From Amaurobius ferox (lineage: Eukaryota; Arthropoda; Arachnida; Araneae; Amaurobiidae): a stretch of DNA of 64,000 bases. Within the stretch, counting starts at the first letter, position 1, and every line of letters starts with the position of its first letter. This document shows, one piece after another, positions 25,794 to 37,930 of the stretch. The position numbers and the translations under genes were made by a program. Under the pieces are notes generated by a model. The model ran no database searches, was not told the origin of the DNA, and worked only from the letters and a program-made list of their open reading frames with translations. The stretch covers positions 71,464,230 to 71,528,229 of the forward strand of contig OX578136.1 of NCBI GenBank assembly GCA_951213105.1. Reading direction: 5' to 3'.

Positions 25794-25827
25794 AACTGGT
25801 TATTTGAAAAGAGGAAAATAACCAGTT
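25794..25827. repeat. Perfect 12-bp inverted repeat
   Basis: AACTGGTTATTT at 25794-25805 is complementary to 25816-25827 across a 10-base loop. A partial third copy (ACTGGTTATTTGG) lies at about 25760. It is not followed by a T run, so it does not look like a terminator. Confidence 0.8.
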
Positions 25828-27206
25828 AAATGTCAAGTATGGGGGGTCACATTGCCTTAAAAATGTTTTAACTGAGTTCTCTATAATGAAAATTCTTTCA
25901 AATGCTAAAATTTTGAAATATAATCGTACTTTTGTAACAGTAAAATTTTCTGAAAGATTGTTATGACTGTGTTTTAATGGCTTGCGATAATATTTATAAT
26001 AATTACGATCCTAATATAAGGAAATACGCATTTAGAAAAAATAAACTTTGTGATATAGAATGCATTATGTAGCTTGCCCCATATAGCTTCTTATTTCAGA
26101 TTTTCTTTGGTTTTGCGAAATTTTGATATTGTAATTACAATAGTGAAGAAGTTTTCAACCTTTTACGAACAAATGGCCACAGCTGGAATAGTTAAAGACT
26201 CGTAGACAACACATAGAACTACCCGTACTTATTCACACATGCACGCAAACGAAACGCATATAGGTTGTAAAAGCACCGACAGCAAACTTGAAAACACGAA
26301 TCAGGTAATTATTCTCCATACTCTTTTTAGAAGGTAACAAGCTGATTTTATGAGTTCCTTAAAATAATACGAAATAAAAATGTTTATATGCTGACAGCAA
26401 ACACTAGTTTTATAAAGTATAAATAAATTCAATGAGCTTACTTTATTTGCCATCTAGCGGATGATTTTAAAGTTAAGTTTGCCAGTCCATATACAGAGAG
26501 TTTACAAAAACGGGTGGCGCCTATACTTGAGGCAAACATGACACTACAGAGGTACATGAAAAACCGTAAACGTACGTTACTAAATATACACATAATGAAC
26601 ATATGGAGAAAAACTGAGTATATGTACTACACAGTGTATTCAAATTAGATTTACCGTCAATATAGTAATACGTGCTATCAGACCTAGAGTTTTAATAAAA
26701 TTTTTAACAATGATATGTTTATCTACCATAACTAATTTTATAGTAAATATTAGAAATGCTGAACTTTCTTTTAATCACAGGCTGCAACTGCTTCGTTGGT
26801 ATTACATCCAGCAAGTAAGCTGTTTTGAATATTGGCGGCTTACAAGCAATGTAAAATACAGTGGTATTCCTTACTGCAGTTACAGACAAAAATCATAAAT
26901 GTCCCAATAAAATCTTATACACTTCAATCCATCATTTTTCAAAGTAATAATTAAAGGATAGCGGTGTTCGTCAGTAGCGAATGATTCGGTTATGATGCCG
27001 CTAGATCATTAGAATTGGAGTACTAATTAAAATAAAATATTATGCATTCAACAAAATAATTTCATTTTGCTTGGAAAACATGAATTAGACGTACTCATCT
27101 GTAGGCTGAAGAAGCACTTTATCAGCGCATTCATTCATGCTTTTCATTATTTTGCTTTTCGTTATTTTTTTCTTCACAAAATCCCTGCTTTAATTTCAAT
27201 GGACAC

Positions 27207-27252
27207 CACAACAGTAGCAACATAAACAGTAGCAACAGTAACAACAGTAGCT
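27207..27252. repeat. Short CAACAGTAG-type repeat
   Basis: Five imperfect copies of ACAGTAGCAACA-like words. Confidence 0.75.
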
Positions 27253-27321
27253 AAAAATCTCACATCTCACCTATGACTCATTTTTCAAATTAAGGCCAAA
27301 AAAATCAATACATCATCTATC

Positions 27322-27735
27322 TGAAAATGCAAATATTGTCAAAAGTTAGTGGGCGTGTCTAAAACCCTGAAATAACACTTTATGTATTTTAAAAGAATAG
27401 AAATCACAATACACTCCTGTTAAAGTTCGCTTTTCCAAAATATTGATAGGTTTATTTATTTTTTTCCTAAAAATACGAATATTTTGTGGGCGTGGTAAAT
27501 AACCCCAAACCTCACATTATGCATTTTAAAAAAATTGGATAGCGAACTATACTAAATTTCGCTTTCTATTTACCCGAGAAAAATTCCAAAAAAGTAACAT
27601 CTTAATTTTATTTTTTCTTAAAATGCACTGACTTAAAATGCAAATTGTACTGACATTTATTGGACGTGCTTTATAAATCGAAACCTTAGTTTTTTGTTCT
27701 AAAGAAATCCTTCAAATTTAGAAAGTTTTAGCGTC
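27322..27735. repeat. Degenerate tandem repeat, about 140-170 bp, three copies
   Basis: GTGGGCGTG at 27350 and 27486 and TTGGACGTG near 27658 mark three copies. Each is followed by an AAACC-type stretch, a TTATGTATTTTAAAA-type stretch and, in two copies, TTCGCTTT. Each copy begins with an AAAATGCAAAT-like word. Too diverged for a precise unit length. Confidence 0.6.
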
Positions 27736-29008
27736 TGAAAATTACTAGTAAAGCCGTGAAAAAGTTCAATAGTTCTCATTAATTTTGAAATGTATTTAAA
27801 TCAAAATGTCTATCACAAACGAATGGAAATATAATTTTCTATAGCCTCTCAAAAACCATTTCTGATATAGTATGTACAGTATAATTACATCAGAAAGTAA
27901 CAATATACGAAAAAGTCCCATTCTGTTTGTGAGATCATTATGTTGCATCTGAAATATTGTTTGAGATTTTTAAACATCAGATAATATCCCTTTTGGTTTC
28001 GTATAAGGAAAGGAAATAAATGAAACATTGGATACAGTCCGTCAATTTTGTATAGAAAAGTTCTCAGTCCTTCTGAAAAGTTCTCAAAATGGCAACTTTG
28101 GCATAGCACGTATCTGATAAAGCTACTACCAAATTACCCAAATTTCAAGTGTTAAATATTAAAAAGGAGCAATTGTTGCCCAAACTAAATTTCGCAAGTT
28201 CAACAATTAAAAATATTATCACTAATTTTTCACTCTCTTTTCAATTATTACTCATATGTCAAGAGCAGAGAGTTTGACAAATGAGTTCAAAAATTCAATT
28301 TAGTCAAAAATTACGGTATTTTCTTGATTCGATATTATTTTAAACGTTATTTGGTCCTAGCTGGGGAAGACATGTATTTGAAAACACTAAACACTTTCTT
28401 AGAGGTAGAAGATAATTGGAGAACATTTCATTTTCCCTAACTAAAATGGGTTTATGCAAACAACTGAAACCACATCCGTTATATTAACAGACTCCAAAGG
28501 TTTCCGTTATTGCTGTTCATCAGCTGTTCATCATTTGTCTGTACAAATATTTAGCCTACCTTTCAAGCCAAATTAGTACGTACTTTGTCACGATTTTTCA
28601 TAGAAACGGAACTTTTAATGATAAATTAGTCGTAATAGTGAGTGGTTAAAAAATACATAATACAATGTAAAGAACTTTCCAAGAATGTCTTCTACTATAT
28701 AAAAAAAATTCCTATGATATGCATGAAATTCAGGTTATTTCCAGAATAACTGAATATTTTGAGCTTTAGCTGTCCAATTGCTTGTTCTCTAGTGGAAGAC
28801 GTAAGTCGCAATCGAAACGTGGTAATATTACGGACTTGAATGTGGCTATTTTTATTTTGCAACGTCTATTTTTAATATAACAATTTTGGCATATTTTTCA
28901 TCAAAAATGTTGTTTAATGACACGCGCATCGTCACCATAGCTATCATTAAACGTCGGATCAAAGCGAACGCAGGCAAACAGTGTGAGGTCTCAGGTAATT
29001 TCAAATTA

Positions 29009-29880
29009 TACAGGGCGTCCCAAAACGATTGAAATGCTCTTTATCTATTTACCTGTTGGAGATAAGAGGGCAATGCAAATTGCAAAAATGTTGAAAGTAA
29101 GGTTGGAAATAAGACTACGTTAATGAAATAATCCTCCCATTAATTTTCAAAATGTTACACTTTTTAAATTTTTTTTCGACCCCCCTTAGACAAATTTGGT
29201 CAACCAGATTTTTTTTTTTATTTTGAATGCAACACGATCATTAAAAAAACCCACATATCTCTATCTTTAAAATTGAGCGAGTTATACTTAATTGAAAATT
29301 GAACATCGTGAATGGGGACCATATATCAAATTAGAATTGTAAATTTGTGGCATATCACAAAAAAGATAAAACTGGATGATAATAATACATAGGAGACATT
29401 TTTGCGAATTCCTCGTAGTCTCACGATACAATCACGGATTCTTAAGTACTTTTTAGTAACTAAGTACTTTTTCAATAATTAAGTACTTTTAAGTCCTTTT
29501 TCTATCTAAACAAATTCCATCGTCAATTTGTTTATAATCCCTATTTTCACTGATGATACAGCCTTTCTCATGGTACGGAAAAGTGGCATAAGTCAGATTT
29601 TTTCCTTTATCATAATTCAGTTGATTTTAAAGATACAGATATGCGGTTTTTAATGACCTTGCTGCATTAAAAATAAAAAAATTCTGAATGACCATATTTG
29701 TCTAAGGGTGTCGTATAAAAATTTAAAAGTGTAACTTTTCAAAAATTAATTGGTGGACTATTGCATTAACTGAATCTTATTTCTTACTTTACTTCCAACA
29801 TTTTTGCAATTTACATTCCGCACTTATTTCCAACAGGTAAAGAATTAAAGCGCGTTTCAATCTTTTGGGACACCCTGTAT
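29009..29880. mobile_element. Foldback (MITE-like) element, ~870 bp with long arms
   Basis: The tips are ACAGGGCGTCCCAAAA (left) and the complement of ACAGGGTGTCCCAAAA (right), each beside a TA. The arms continue inward for about 280 bp. Matching blocks are TGAAAT/TGAAAC near the tips, ACCTGTTGGA, GCAAAAATGTTGGAAGTAA, CCACCAATTAATTTT, CACTTTTAAATTTTT, CCTTAGACAAAT, CATTAAAAA and CATATCTNTATCTTTAAAAT. The loop (29441-29505) contains four copies of TAAGTACTTTT. No coding capacity. Tips of this kind (CAGGGTGTCCCAAAA) are typical of mariner-like elements, so it is probably mobilised by such a transposase. Confidence 0.92.
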
Positions 29881-32203
29881 GCCTTCAACTAAAACCGCCG
29901 ACCCTTTCTTAAAGAAAAACAATAAACGACAAAACATATAAAAATATGTTGATATGATAACTATGTGGCTGCAGGTTTTATCTTTGGTTAAACGCCTAAT
30001 CCAGGATAGAACTAATTTTCCCATATAGAATGCGATGTCTTTGCTATGGTAACGAAATACTTACACTTCTAAATGACTTAACCCAGCATAAAAAGTTGGA
30101 GAGAAATTTTCACTACAGAAACAAAAAGAAAGGACACACTGCCAAGGGGCCGCTACTCTTACACTGCAACGCATATATTGTTAGGAAATATAACCTCGAA
30201 TTGGTTAATCTGCTCAGACGTTTTACCAATTTAATTTGTTCACTTTCACTACCTAATCAGTTTCATAATGTTTTAAAATCTTCTGCACTATAACAATAAC
30301 AAAGTACGATGAAAACAAAAGAAAGTCTGTGTTTTAAGTTTTATACCTGAAATTAGTACAGATCATATAAAACACCATGTTCTGTTTTTGATACGACATA
30401 TTTTATTTCGTGAATTTGTAATATTTATTAAGAGTTTTTTGGGTGTTATTTTATTGTAGTATATAGCAGACAAATATTATCCCAAACAGCTGTTTCACAT
30501 TATCTAACAATTAAACCAATTCGTTATAAACAATATGAAATACTTAAATGAATTGATTAGTGTCAAAGGAAACAAAGTTGCCCTTTTCAACAGGCTAATT
30601 GAAAAAGAGCAGTCACTACAGCGAATGTCATTAAAATTTAATAGCATAATTTTCTGACTCAACTATACAGTAAAAAAAGCTTCCTTTACCTTCGAAACTG
30701 TTCGATTATTTTGGTAAGTTACCTTATTCTAAGTATAGATATTTTGTTTAGCAATAGTGCATAATATTTGTAGTGGTGCTACTGTGACACTACTGCCGCA
30801 GTAATATTACTAAAGTATTGTTATATTGCAGCATCATAGTGGATCATTAGTATTGTAGCATTATAGTACATGGCAACACTATATACATCATAGTACATAG
30901 CAACACTGTACACATAGTACATGCTATTAATTGTAGCCCACTTCAAATATAATATGAACGATAATTATCTCACTATCTCAGCATTTAAAAATATTGACAG
31001 TTCTTCCTAAGATGGGCGGTTCAATTCCTCTATGAGAAAGTGTTATTTCCACTGCTTCTTATATCTCGTGATAAAGCTTACTCGAATATACATTGGATGC
31101 TATGACTGCTTATTACTCCGTTTTATCTAGTGGATAAGTCGCCAACTTTTATCAGAGGTAGCTATGTAACATTTTGAGTATCCAGCTGTGGTCATTTCCC
31201 ATTTTAATCATGGGTTAGATGGTCAGGCTGCATTCGCGTTCCTGACCACATTTTCTTTGTAACTAGGTGTTGCCCATTTCCCTGCTCCCATGTAGAAGAC
31301 ATGCACATAAACTCAGAGGTAACACAAGTCAATGAAACTTCAACTCATAGGGTAACTCAGTCAATAAACTAAAAAACGTACATGATTTAAATAAGTAAAA
31401 ATTCAAAGCACGTTGAATATGATAAAACAGACAGAAGGGCACAAAAATTAAAACAAATCGCAGCAGCTGATAAGACGCGAGTTACAGCAGAAACGTAAAA
31501 CTAAGATAAGATAACAACGAGAGCAAAGTCCGTGTTTTTATTATTTTCACGTGTCTAATATCACAGAAACAAGTTCTTTTCATATGGCAAAGGAATAAAA
31601 GTTCAAAACATCACATGCAAATCATAAAAATATAATTAAAGCTCTAATCCCCAAAATAAAATTCTATTTCATATAAATGCACAGTAAAATCGCCACATTT
31701 GTCTTCATGCTTTCATGATTCATATATTGCTTAGTGGTTTCCACAGCAATAGAAGTCACATTGAAAATCAATTTGAAACTCGTTTTATTGAAATATGAAA
31801 TATCGTCAATTTAATTTTAAATTGTAATTAAAGGCACTGTTTGATTTGAATGCAAACATCGGTTTGATTCAGCAAAATTTTAGTTCCTAATTATTAATAG
31901 AGTTAAATAGATAGAAAATATAACTAATCGGAGGATTATAGTTTACCTTATACTTATGAAGTGTTAAATTAGCTCTGCCGTAAGTATAAGCAAGATTACC
32001 TAAAAGGGTGTTTTCATAGGGTAAATATCACATCGGTTTCAGTGATGCGCCTTCAGTAGTGTAATTCAGTGATGCCAAAGTGAATGTTTCTACTTGATAT
32101 ATAATACCTTGAGACGACACCTGCTACAATCTTAAAAATTATGTCATTCGCTTTTAAAAATCAAACTAGATATAAAATATCTAGTACATATCTCCGCTAT
32201 ATT
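29881..32203. other. Non-coding DNA, no gene seen
   Basis: AT-rich. A degenerate short repeat containing CATAGTACATRGCAACACT lies at about 30860-30925. The ORF at 30030-30293 has ordinary codons but no recognised domain or supporting splice sites, so I do not call a gene. Confidence 0.6.
30860..30925. repeat. Degenerate tandem repeat (CATAGTACATGGCAACACTA)
   Basis: Three imperfect copies of a unit of about 20-28 bp. Confidence 0.7.
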
Positions 32204-32400
32204 TTAAACATAATTCTTGATTTCAGAAAACAAATGCTTAAAAAAATTGTGGTATTTCTCCTGTCCACTAACAACAAAAATCAGTAGGTCTCTGCTGTTC
32301 ATAGATTGAAGTAATTGTACTAAGTTCCTTTCCATGTATTCAATTCGATCGAGAGATACAGTGGCCAGGGACTCACATATATAGATAGGAACACACATAT
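32204..32400 (-). repeat. Worn copy of part of the 35.8-36.7 kb element
   Basis: Read on the minus strand, this matches the region 35985-36100 of that element. Shared words run from TGAGTCNNTGG through a GAACNNAATTTGGTACAA-like stretch to CTNCTGATTTT. Translations of both give the same short string ERNLVQ followed by a Q-S-x-N pattern, which looks like inherited repeat sequence rather than selected protein. Confidence 0.7.
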
Positions 32401-32639
32401 ATCACTGAAAAAGTTCAGAGGGGTAGCGTCAAGAAGCGAGACTGAGCCATCGATACCAGGCACATAACCAGGTGGGATGCTTTTATCCATGATCATGTGT
32501 TTTGACTTAGGATAAAAAACAGTGTGTTAAAGGAAAAGTCGCCCCGAAAATATATATTCCAGCGCGCAAAAAATCTAGTTACGCTACTTATTCAGGGGTG
32601 CCTAAAGCGTGTTGATCCAAAATCCACGAGCGGGATTTT

Positions 32640-33700
32640 AAGCCACATCACAATATATTTCCTTTACATATATTGTGCAATACAATAGTAGGAGAATAAA
32701 AGGGGAGTGGAATGAGCATGTGACAGTAGGGGTGATCAGTAGGCAGTAGGACCACCTCTTGCGGCGATTCAAGCAGCAACCCTTCGAGGAGCAGATGAAA
32801 TGAGCATGCGAATAGTTTCCTGAGGGATGAATGACAATATACCATCAACCATTCTCCACAGTCGTCCACTGTTTAAGATGAGAAAAGAGCAGTCAAACGA
32901 GCAGGCAGTGACGTCCCATACATGCTCGATGTGTGAGAGATTGGGAGACAGCGAAGGCCAAGGAATTACCTGGATACCTTGCAAGGGTACTCTGCTGATG
33001 ATTGCCTTGTGCTGTTGAACGTTATCTTGCTGTATAACAGAATTTTGCAAACGCTGAATGTAGGAAAGTGCAACCGGCCGCAGAACCTCATCCACATATC
33101 GTCGTGCCATCATTGTGCCTCTGATACAAACCAGATGTGGCCCGTTATACCAGTGGCACCCCAATCTATAATGCCGCGTTGTCAAGCACTATGGCGTTCA
33201 ACATTCGCAGCAGGATTGGATCTGTTTCCATGTTGCCTCCAGACTCTCACACGGCGACTGTCATTTGACAAACAGAACAGAGACTCCGCGCTGAACACTA
33301 TCCAGTCTCATTCAGTCATCCGAGAAGCTCGGGACAGACACCATTGCAATCTCTCAACATTGGTCGGTGGTTTGTGGTCAATGGTAGTCTTCGTAAAAGA
33401 CGGTTTGAATGCAAACAGCTTTCTGCAATCGTTTGTGGGGCCGCCATCGAATGCCTTCGATTGCATCGATCAGCGCGTGCTGACATACGTCTAGATGGAC
33501 CTACCACTGCTACGATTCACTTGCCCTTCATCAATCCATATTCTCCAAATTCTATGCACAGTAGAACCATCTACGCATGTTTCAGCGCCAATTCGCCGTT
33601 ACAACTACCCAGTCGTACGTGGGTCTAAAATGGATCCCTTTTCACGATCGTCCAAATACTGAAACAGAGTTCGACGTCGTCGACCAGACATCTTTTCAAC
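32640..33700 (-). mobile_element. Tc1-family transposon, minus strand, decayed
   Basis: An almost full-length but frameshifted Tc1 transposase is oriented right to left. Terminal repeats could not be paired confidently; the 5' end of the element runs into a (TA)n microsatellite at 33732. It differs in sequence from the copies at 7.1 and 17 kb, so at least three separate Tc1 insertions are present in the window. Confidence 0.88.
32736..33691 (-). pseudogene. Tc1 transposase pseudogene (DD34-type)
   Basis: On the minus strand, translation begins MSGRRRRTLFQYLDD at 33691 and ends in ARGGPTAY before a stop at 32736, about 318 codons. A long open segment (32769-33185) carries the second half of the catalytic core: QQDNVQQHK supplies the second aspartate and SPNLSHIEHVWD the third acidic residue, followed by an IPQETIR segment and the APRRVAA tail. 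Another piece (33316-33507) carries part of the helix-turn-helix region, with RLLRRLPLTTNHRP. In the first-aspartate region (about 33240-33280) the expected FSDES reads FSAES, so the catalytic aspartate is lost as well as the frame. Inactive, but younger-looking than the 17-kb copy. Confidence 0.92.
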
Positions 33701-33728
33701 AACACATATCTACATATCTTCTGAAACG

Positions 33729-33731
<3 letters not shown>

Positions 33732-33774
<43 letters not shown>
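33732..33774. repeat. (TA)n microsatellite
   Basis: About twenty uninterrupted TA units. It abuts the 5' side of the minus-strand Tc1 element, where a TA-targeting transposon end would be expected. ORFs through it are repeat artefacts. Confidence 0.95.
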
Positions 33775-33776
<2 letters not shown>

Positions 33777-34698
33777 CATTGCATCAAGTATATTTTGTCT
33801 AACGATAATTCTTCGCTTATGTATGAATATTAATCTGGAGTTTACACATACTCGTATATAAATGTTCCAGTAATATTTCAAGGCATACATCAACAGTTTC
33901 TGTCGTTCCATTACTAGCAATTGAATTATAAATAACGCATAGTTACTAAAGATATTTGAATGAATGCAGGATTTTCTTTTCAATCAGTAACGCCGTAGAA
34001 TGTTAATCTACGTTACGTATCGTAGGAGTTGTTCGGAAATAAACTGATTTAGTGCAGTTTATAAGGGAGGCTCTCGTATTAAAACTTGGTACCATAATGC
34101 ATTCTTCAAGATTTGTGTATTTGGAAAACTTCAAGTAACTGAAGACATTGTCCTTTTGCATACAGTTTTTGACAATGACTTATGCTTCTAACAATTAAAT
34201 AAAGTTCTCGAATTTTATTAATCAGGAATACATTTGACTCTATTTCATTTTTCCATACTTTAATTATTTTAAACTTGTCCTGAAATTGAAATTTTGAAAT
34301 CGGTTTGCTGCGTACTTTATTTTGTGCAGTTGTATTGCAGATTTTCTAGATTTAAATAAAAGTTAATTGGTAAGATTGAAATTATATATATATATAAATC
34401 ACAATTACGATCTGTTATGTCCGCTGCTGTTAGTCCCTGTTTTAACATGGTTGCTTCATTAACAACCATTTCTTATTTTAAATGCATGAACAAAAAATGC
34501 GTGATCCTGCAAACAAAACAATTATTCCCTCATAAGAATTTAAAGAGAAAGATAGAAAAATACTTCGACTCGAAGAATTTCTACCCTACTATTTTCAATT
34601 TGCTAAACTGAATTTCCTAACAATATGTTGCTGTCTGCGAGTGTTCACTTTTGACAGGCCATCTTTTCTTCGACCCGCTGTGCATCCACGTACAGTAC

Positions 34699-34790
34699 AT
34701 GCAATGACAATAATCGCACTCCATGCAATAACGATAATCGCACTCCATACAATAACGATAATCGCACTCCATGCAATAACGATAATCGCA
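34699..34790. repeat. 24-bp minisatellite, about four copies
   Basis: The unit is CATGCAATAACGATAATCGC plus ACTC, with a few substitutions between copies. Because 24 is a multiple of three, all minus-strand frames stay open and look like repetitive peptides. No spacer diversity, so not a CRISPR array. Confidence 0.93.
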
Positions 34791-35322
34791 CGCATGTGCT
34801 CTGTGTGATAACCCCGTCAGCTGTGCGTGGGCATGCAAATCGCGAAGCAGGTTTGCGAAATAAATGCAATGTTATTATTTAAAATTATTAAAATGAAACT
34901 CAGGACTATGGTGCGCACGCAAGCAATACACGTAGCCAATTCATAGAATAAAACGCCTTATTCCGTATTTAACTAGTTACATAAATAAAACTTCCATCCT
35001 TAATATTGTCCATTGTGTTAAAAGAAAACTCGATAGTATAATAAATTCGTAAATCAAATAATTCTTATTTGATTCACGTGCTTTTGTACAGATGAATTGA
35101 CTACATATACACAATATCTACATCGCCAAAGTGAAATATTTACAAATTCACGAAACTGGAACTTCTATTTTTAATCCTTACCTTAATTAACCAAATATCG
35201 ACTCTTTGACACTGGCGTCACAACTTTCTGCGATAGCTGATAATAAGGAAATTGTTTTTTGCCAAGATAAACATGAAATAAAATGGCGGAAAATGAGTTG
35301 TGTGCTATTTTCAGCAAATAAT

Positions 35323-35378
35323 TGAACTTCTATTAATATATATATTAATTGAACTTCTATTAATATATATATATATAT
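35323..35378. repeat. 28-bp tandem duplication with TA run
   Basis: TTGAACTTCTATTAATATAT occurs twice in succession, the second copy ending in a longer TA run. Confidence 0.85.
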
Positions 35379-35804
35379 TTTTAATTTTTGAATGATTCAG
35401 AAGCCTGCAAATATTTTATCCTTTAAAAACGGAGTCCTTTCTACCCCAAGAATTTTATACAGATGTACAAACATATTACCATATATGGTCGGATACGTTT
35501 TAATAGTGTAGTTTCCTTCCTATAAACAATAGTGTAGTGATAGCAATTTCAAATATATCCTATACTGGTGAAAGTATTTTCATACAGCATGTATCTCGTC
35601 AAAAATGAATTGCAAAAAAAGAAAAAAAAAAAAGAAAAAAAAAAGTTATACCCCTTGTTGAGTTAAAACGGTTGTAAACTCTTGTCTAAAGAGATTAGTA
35701 AAAAAAATTAACATTCTATTCTCAAAATTAAATGACTTTCCGTTTCCTACTCAAATTAGACACATTATAATCGACATTTACTTTTCAACAAATTCCTATA
35801 TTAC

Positions 35805-35957
35805 TTTCCTTATATACATAATGTATAAGAAAAGTATTGTGACGGGGTCGAAAATTCGAATTCGAGTTTTCGACAGGAGAGAACGTTTCAAGCATCCATG
35901 ATCACGAATCAAACATTTTTGAAGTGATGTCTGTGTGTGTGTAAAAGTATGTGTGTA

Positions 35958-35988
<31 letters not shown>

Positions 35989-36722
35989 CAGTGAGTCTGT
36001 GGAGACGATAAGTGACGAACGAATAGACCGATGCGAACGAAATTTGGTACAAAAATCACAATCCGTAAACCCTGGAAGCCTATTGATTTTAAACGCAATC
36101 GAATGTTCAGAAAACCCCCCCCTTAAATTTTCGAGTGAAATTTTGAAAAAATCGTCAAAAAATCAAAACCGCTAATAAAGTTACGCAAATAGGCATTTCT
36201 TATGTAATGTTTCATTGGAAAATGATTAACATGAATTTTAGAACGCTAACATGAACCGTTCTTGAGATATTGCACATTTTCAAAAAAATTATCAAAAAGT
36301 CATAAAATAAAAAATATATATTTCCTATTGAGAAACATGTTCACTTTTCATATGTAATGCCATGCGATAAATTTGGTGACATCATTCTCGTGGATCTAGC
36401 TCGTTCCATTCATGAGAAAAGATACTTCGAGTAATACTTTTGTATTTGAACACCAATAGTCATTTATCTGCTATTAGAATAACTTATTTCTCCGTCAGTA
36501 AAGCTTGGCGAGATTTTGGCGATGAATTTGGACTTTTTAAAATGTTGTCAAATTAACGAAAATCTCGCCAAATGGATTAAAATGAAGCTAAATCAATGAA
36601 AATGACGACTAATTGTCGATAATTCAATATCTTGGAAAGAATATAAGTATCTACTATAAGAAAAACCTATTTTTTACTTTAAAAGTAGTAAATTCATTCC
36701 ATTATATAAGGAAAGTCATGTG
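35805..36722 (+). mobile_element. Short-TIR non-autonomous element, ~0.9 kb
   Basis: The left tip TACTTTCCTTATATACATAA matches the complement of the right tip (36700-36717, ATTATATAAGGAAAGT) over about 16-18 bp. Just inside, GTGACGGGGTCGAAAATTCG begins a CpG-containing body, followed by a GT microsatellite (35938-35988) and a conserved stretch around AATTTGGTACAAAAATCAC. No transposase. A worn partial copy lies at 32204-32400 on the minus strand, which shows that this is a dispersed family. The ORF at 35951-36175 is a by-product of the GT repeat. Confidence 0.8.
35938..35988. repeat. (GT)n microsatellite, interrupted
   Basis: A long GT run inside the 35.8-36.7 kb element, probably original to the family. 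Confidence 0.9.
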
Positions 36723-37889
36723 TTGCCCACATCAGATTTTTTTATTGTACTGATCATTGTTTATAATGTTTCATTTTTCTTACTTGGGCGAAATAAATAA
36801 AATAGAAATCCAAGCATTTTCTCCAAACTAGTCCCATAGTTTTAAATAGTCCACATATCACCACTTCAAAGTCTCGCTGGTACAAACAAATTTTATCACC
36901 CATTTGCTTTAATCATTGGTTGTCACCACATAGTTGCATTCCGTTCAAATGAGATACTTTGGAATTCTCAATGGAGGTGTTGTTTAGGCCCCATTATGAT
37001 AAGATGCCTTGCTATAAGACTTCTTCTCTATCTAAAATTTGCACAACAAATTTGAAATTATGTTCGACTGCTTACATGTGTATACGTCTCTGTTGGATTA
37101 TTTGCGATCAGTAAACACAAAACCCAACGGATGAATGTATTTACAATCTTGAAATCCGTAGCACGTGGGATATTTCATATTAGACAAAGAAAATATAAAC
37201 TTTATAAAAAAAAAATTGGGGGGAATTGAGATCAGGATACGTTTGTATGAATCCTAGTAATTTTTAGTCTCCCATTCTTGGTGTTTCTACCAAAATACGA
37301 ATAATTTCTGGACATAGGGAAAATTATATTTTTGAGAAAAGCATAAATGGTCATACAGGTGCGTGTACCCAATAGGATACTAGAATCTCCGTTCATTTCT
37401 GTTTTTCCTGTAATAAATTATCTTTTTGCTTTGATTTTGTATCACTTATATCAACGTTGCGCTCACGTATATATAAAATTTCCTTCGATTTTGATAACTT
37501 TTTCTTGGTGCGCAAATTTTTACTGCAATGAGTGTATTTTACGTCGATATAATTCTAGTGCAATGTACATACGAAATAATTAATAATCACAGTATTTATT
37601 TTTTTTTACTTTTAACCCATGGAATTCTAGATGGAAAAAAGTAAATAATGTACAAAGTAGAAAGATATCGCCAACCCTAAAGAGTAATGTCCATGTTGCT
37701 ATTTTTAACAGTCTACTGTCCATGCCACCGTTCAATATGGACACATTTTACTATTACATCCCTTCCTTTCTATTATTTTAAATATAATGGGTAGTTTTTT
37801 CTGGTTTAATATTTGAATACATTTGTTTGTTGTGGATGCTTTACTATTTATCTTCAATAATTATATTTTAATTCATGTGGATTACACAA

Positions 37890-37930
<41 letters not shown>

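Larger units (their letters stand above)
25701..29008. other. Non-coding DNA with degenerate repeats
   Basis: No gene seen. It contains the hairpin at 25794, a CAACAGTAG-rich stretch (27207-27252) and a degenerate tandem repeat (27322-27735). The ORFs at 26710-26898 (+) and 27885-28109 (-) have no recognisable domain. Confidence 0.6.
33775..35804. other. Non-coding DNA with minisatellites
   Basis: No gene seen. It contains the 24-bp minisatellite (34699-34790), a duplicated TTGAACTTCTATTAATATAT word (about 35323-35378) and an A-rich tract (35612-35645). Confidence 0.65.

Noticed and set aside
26781..26814. Possible small EGF-like exon (C-N-C-F-V-G-I-T) with CACAG and GTAAGC borders
   Set aside because: Only 34 nt, has a single C-x-C, and no neighbouring exon completes the domain; expected by chance in a window this long.
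30030..30293. 87-codon ORF as a possible gene
   Set aside because: No domain, no splice-site support and no flanking exons; codon composition alone is not convincing.
32979..33494. 171-codon + strand ORF, the longest in the window
   Set aside because: Antisense to the minus-strand Tc1 transposase pseudogene; its openness reflects the old coding strand opposite.
33577..33983. ORFs rich in I-Y repeats on both strands
   Set aside because: Produced by translating the (TA)n microsatellite and adjacent Tc1 antisense sequence.
34699..34790. Regular 24-bp repeats considered as a CRISPR array
   Set aside because: The copies are contiguous without unique spacers and the genome is eukaryotic; it is a minisatellite.
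34595..34869. Three overlapping minus-strand ORFs with repeated peptides
   Set aside because: Open in all frames only because the repeat unit is 24 bp; no independent coding evidence.
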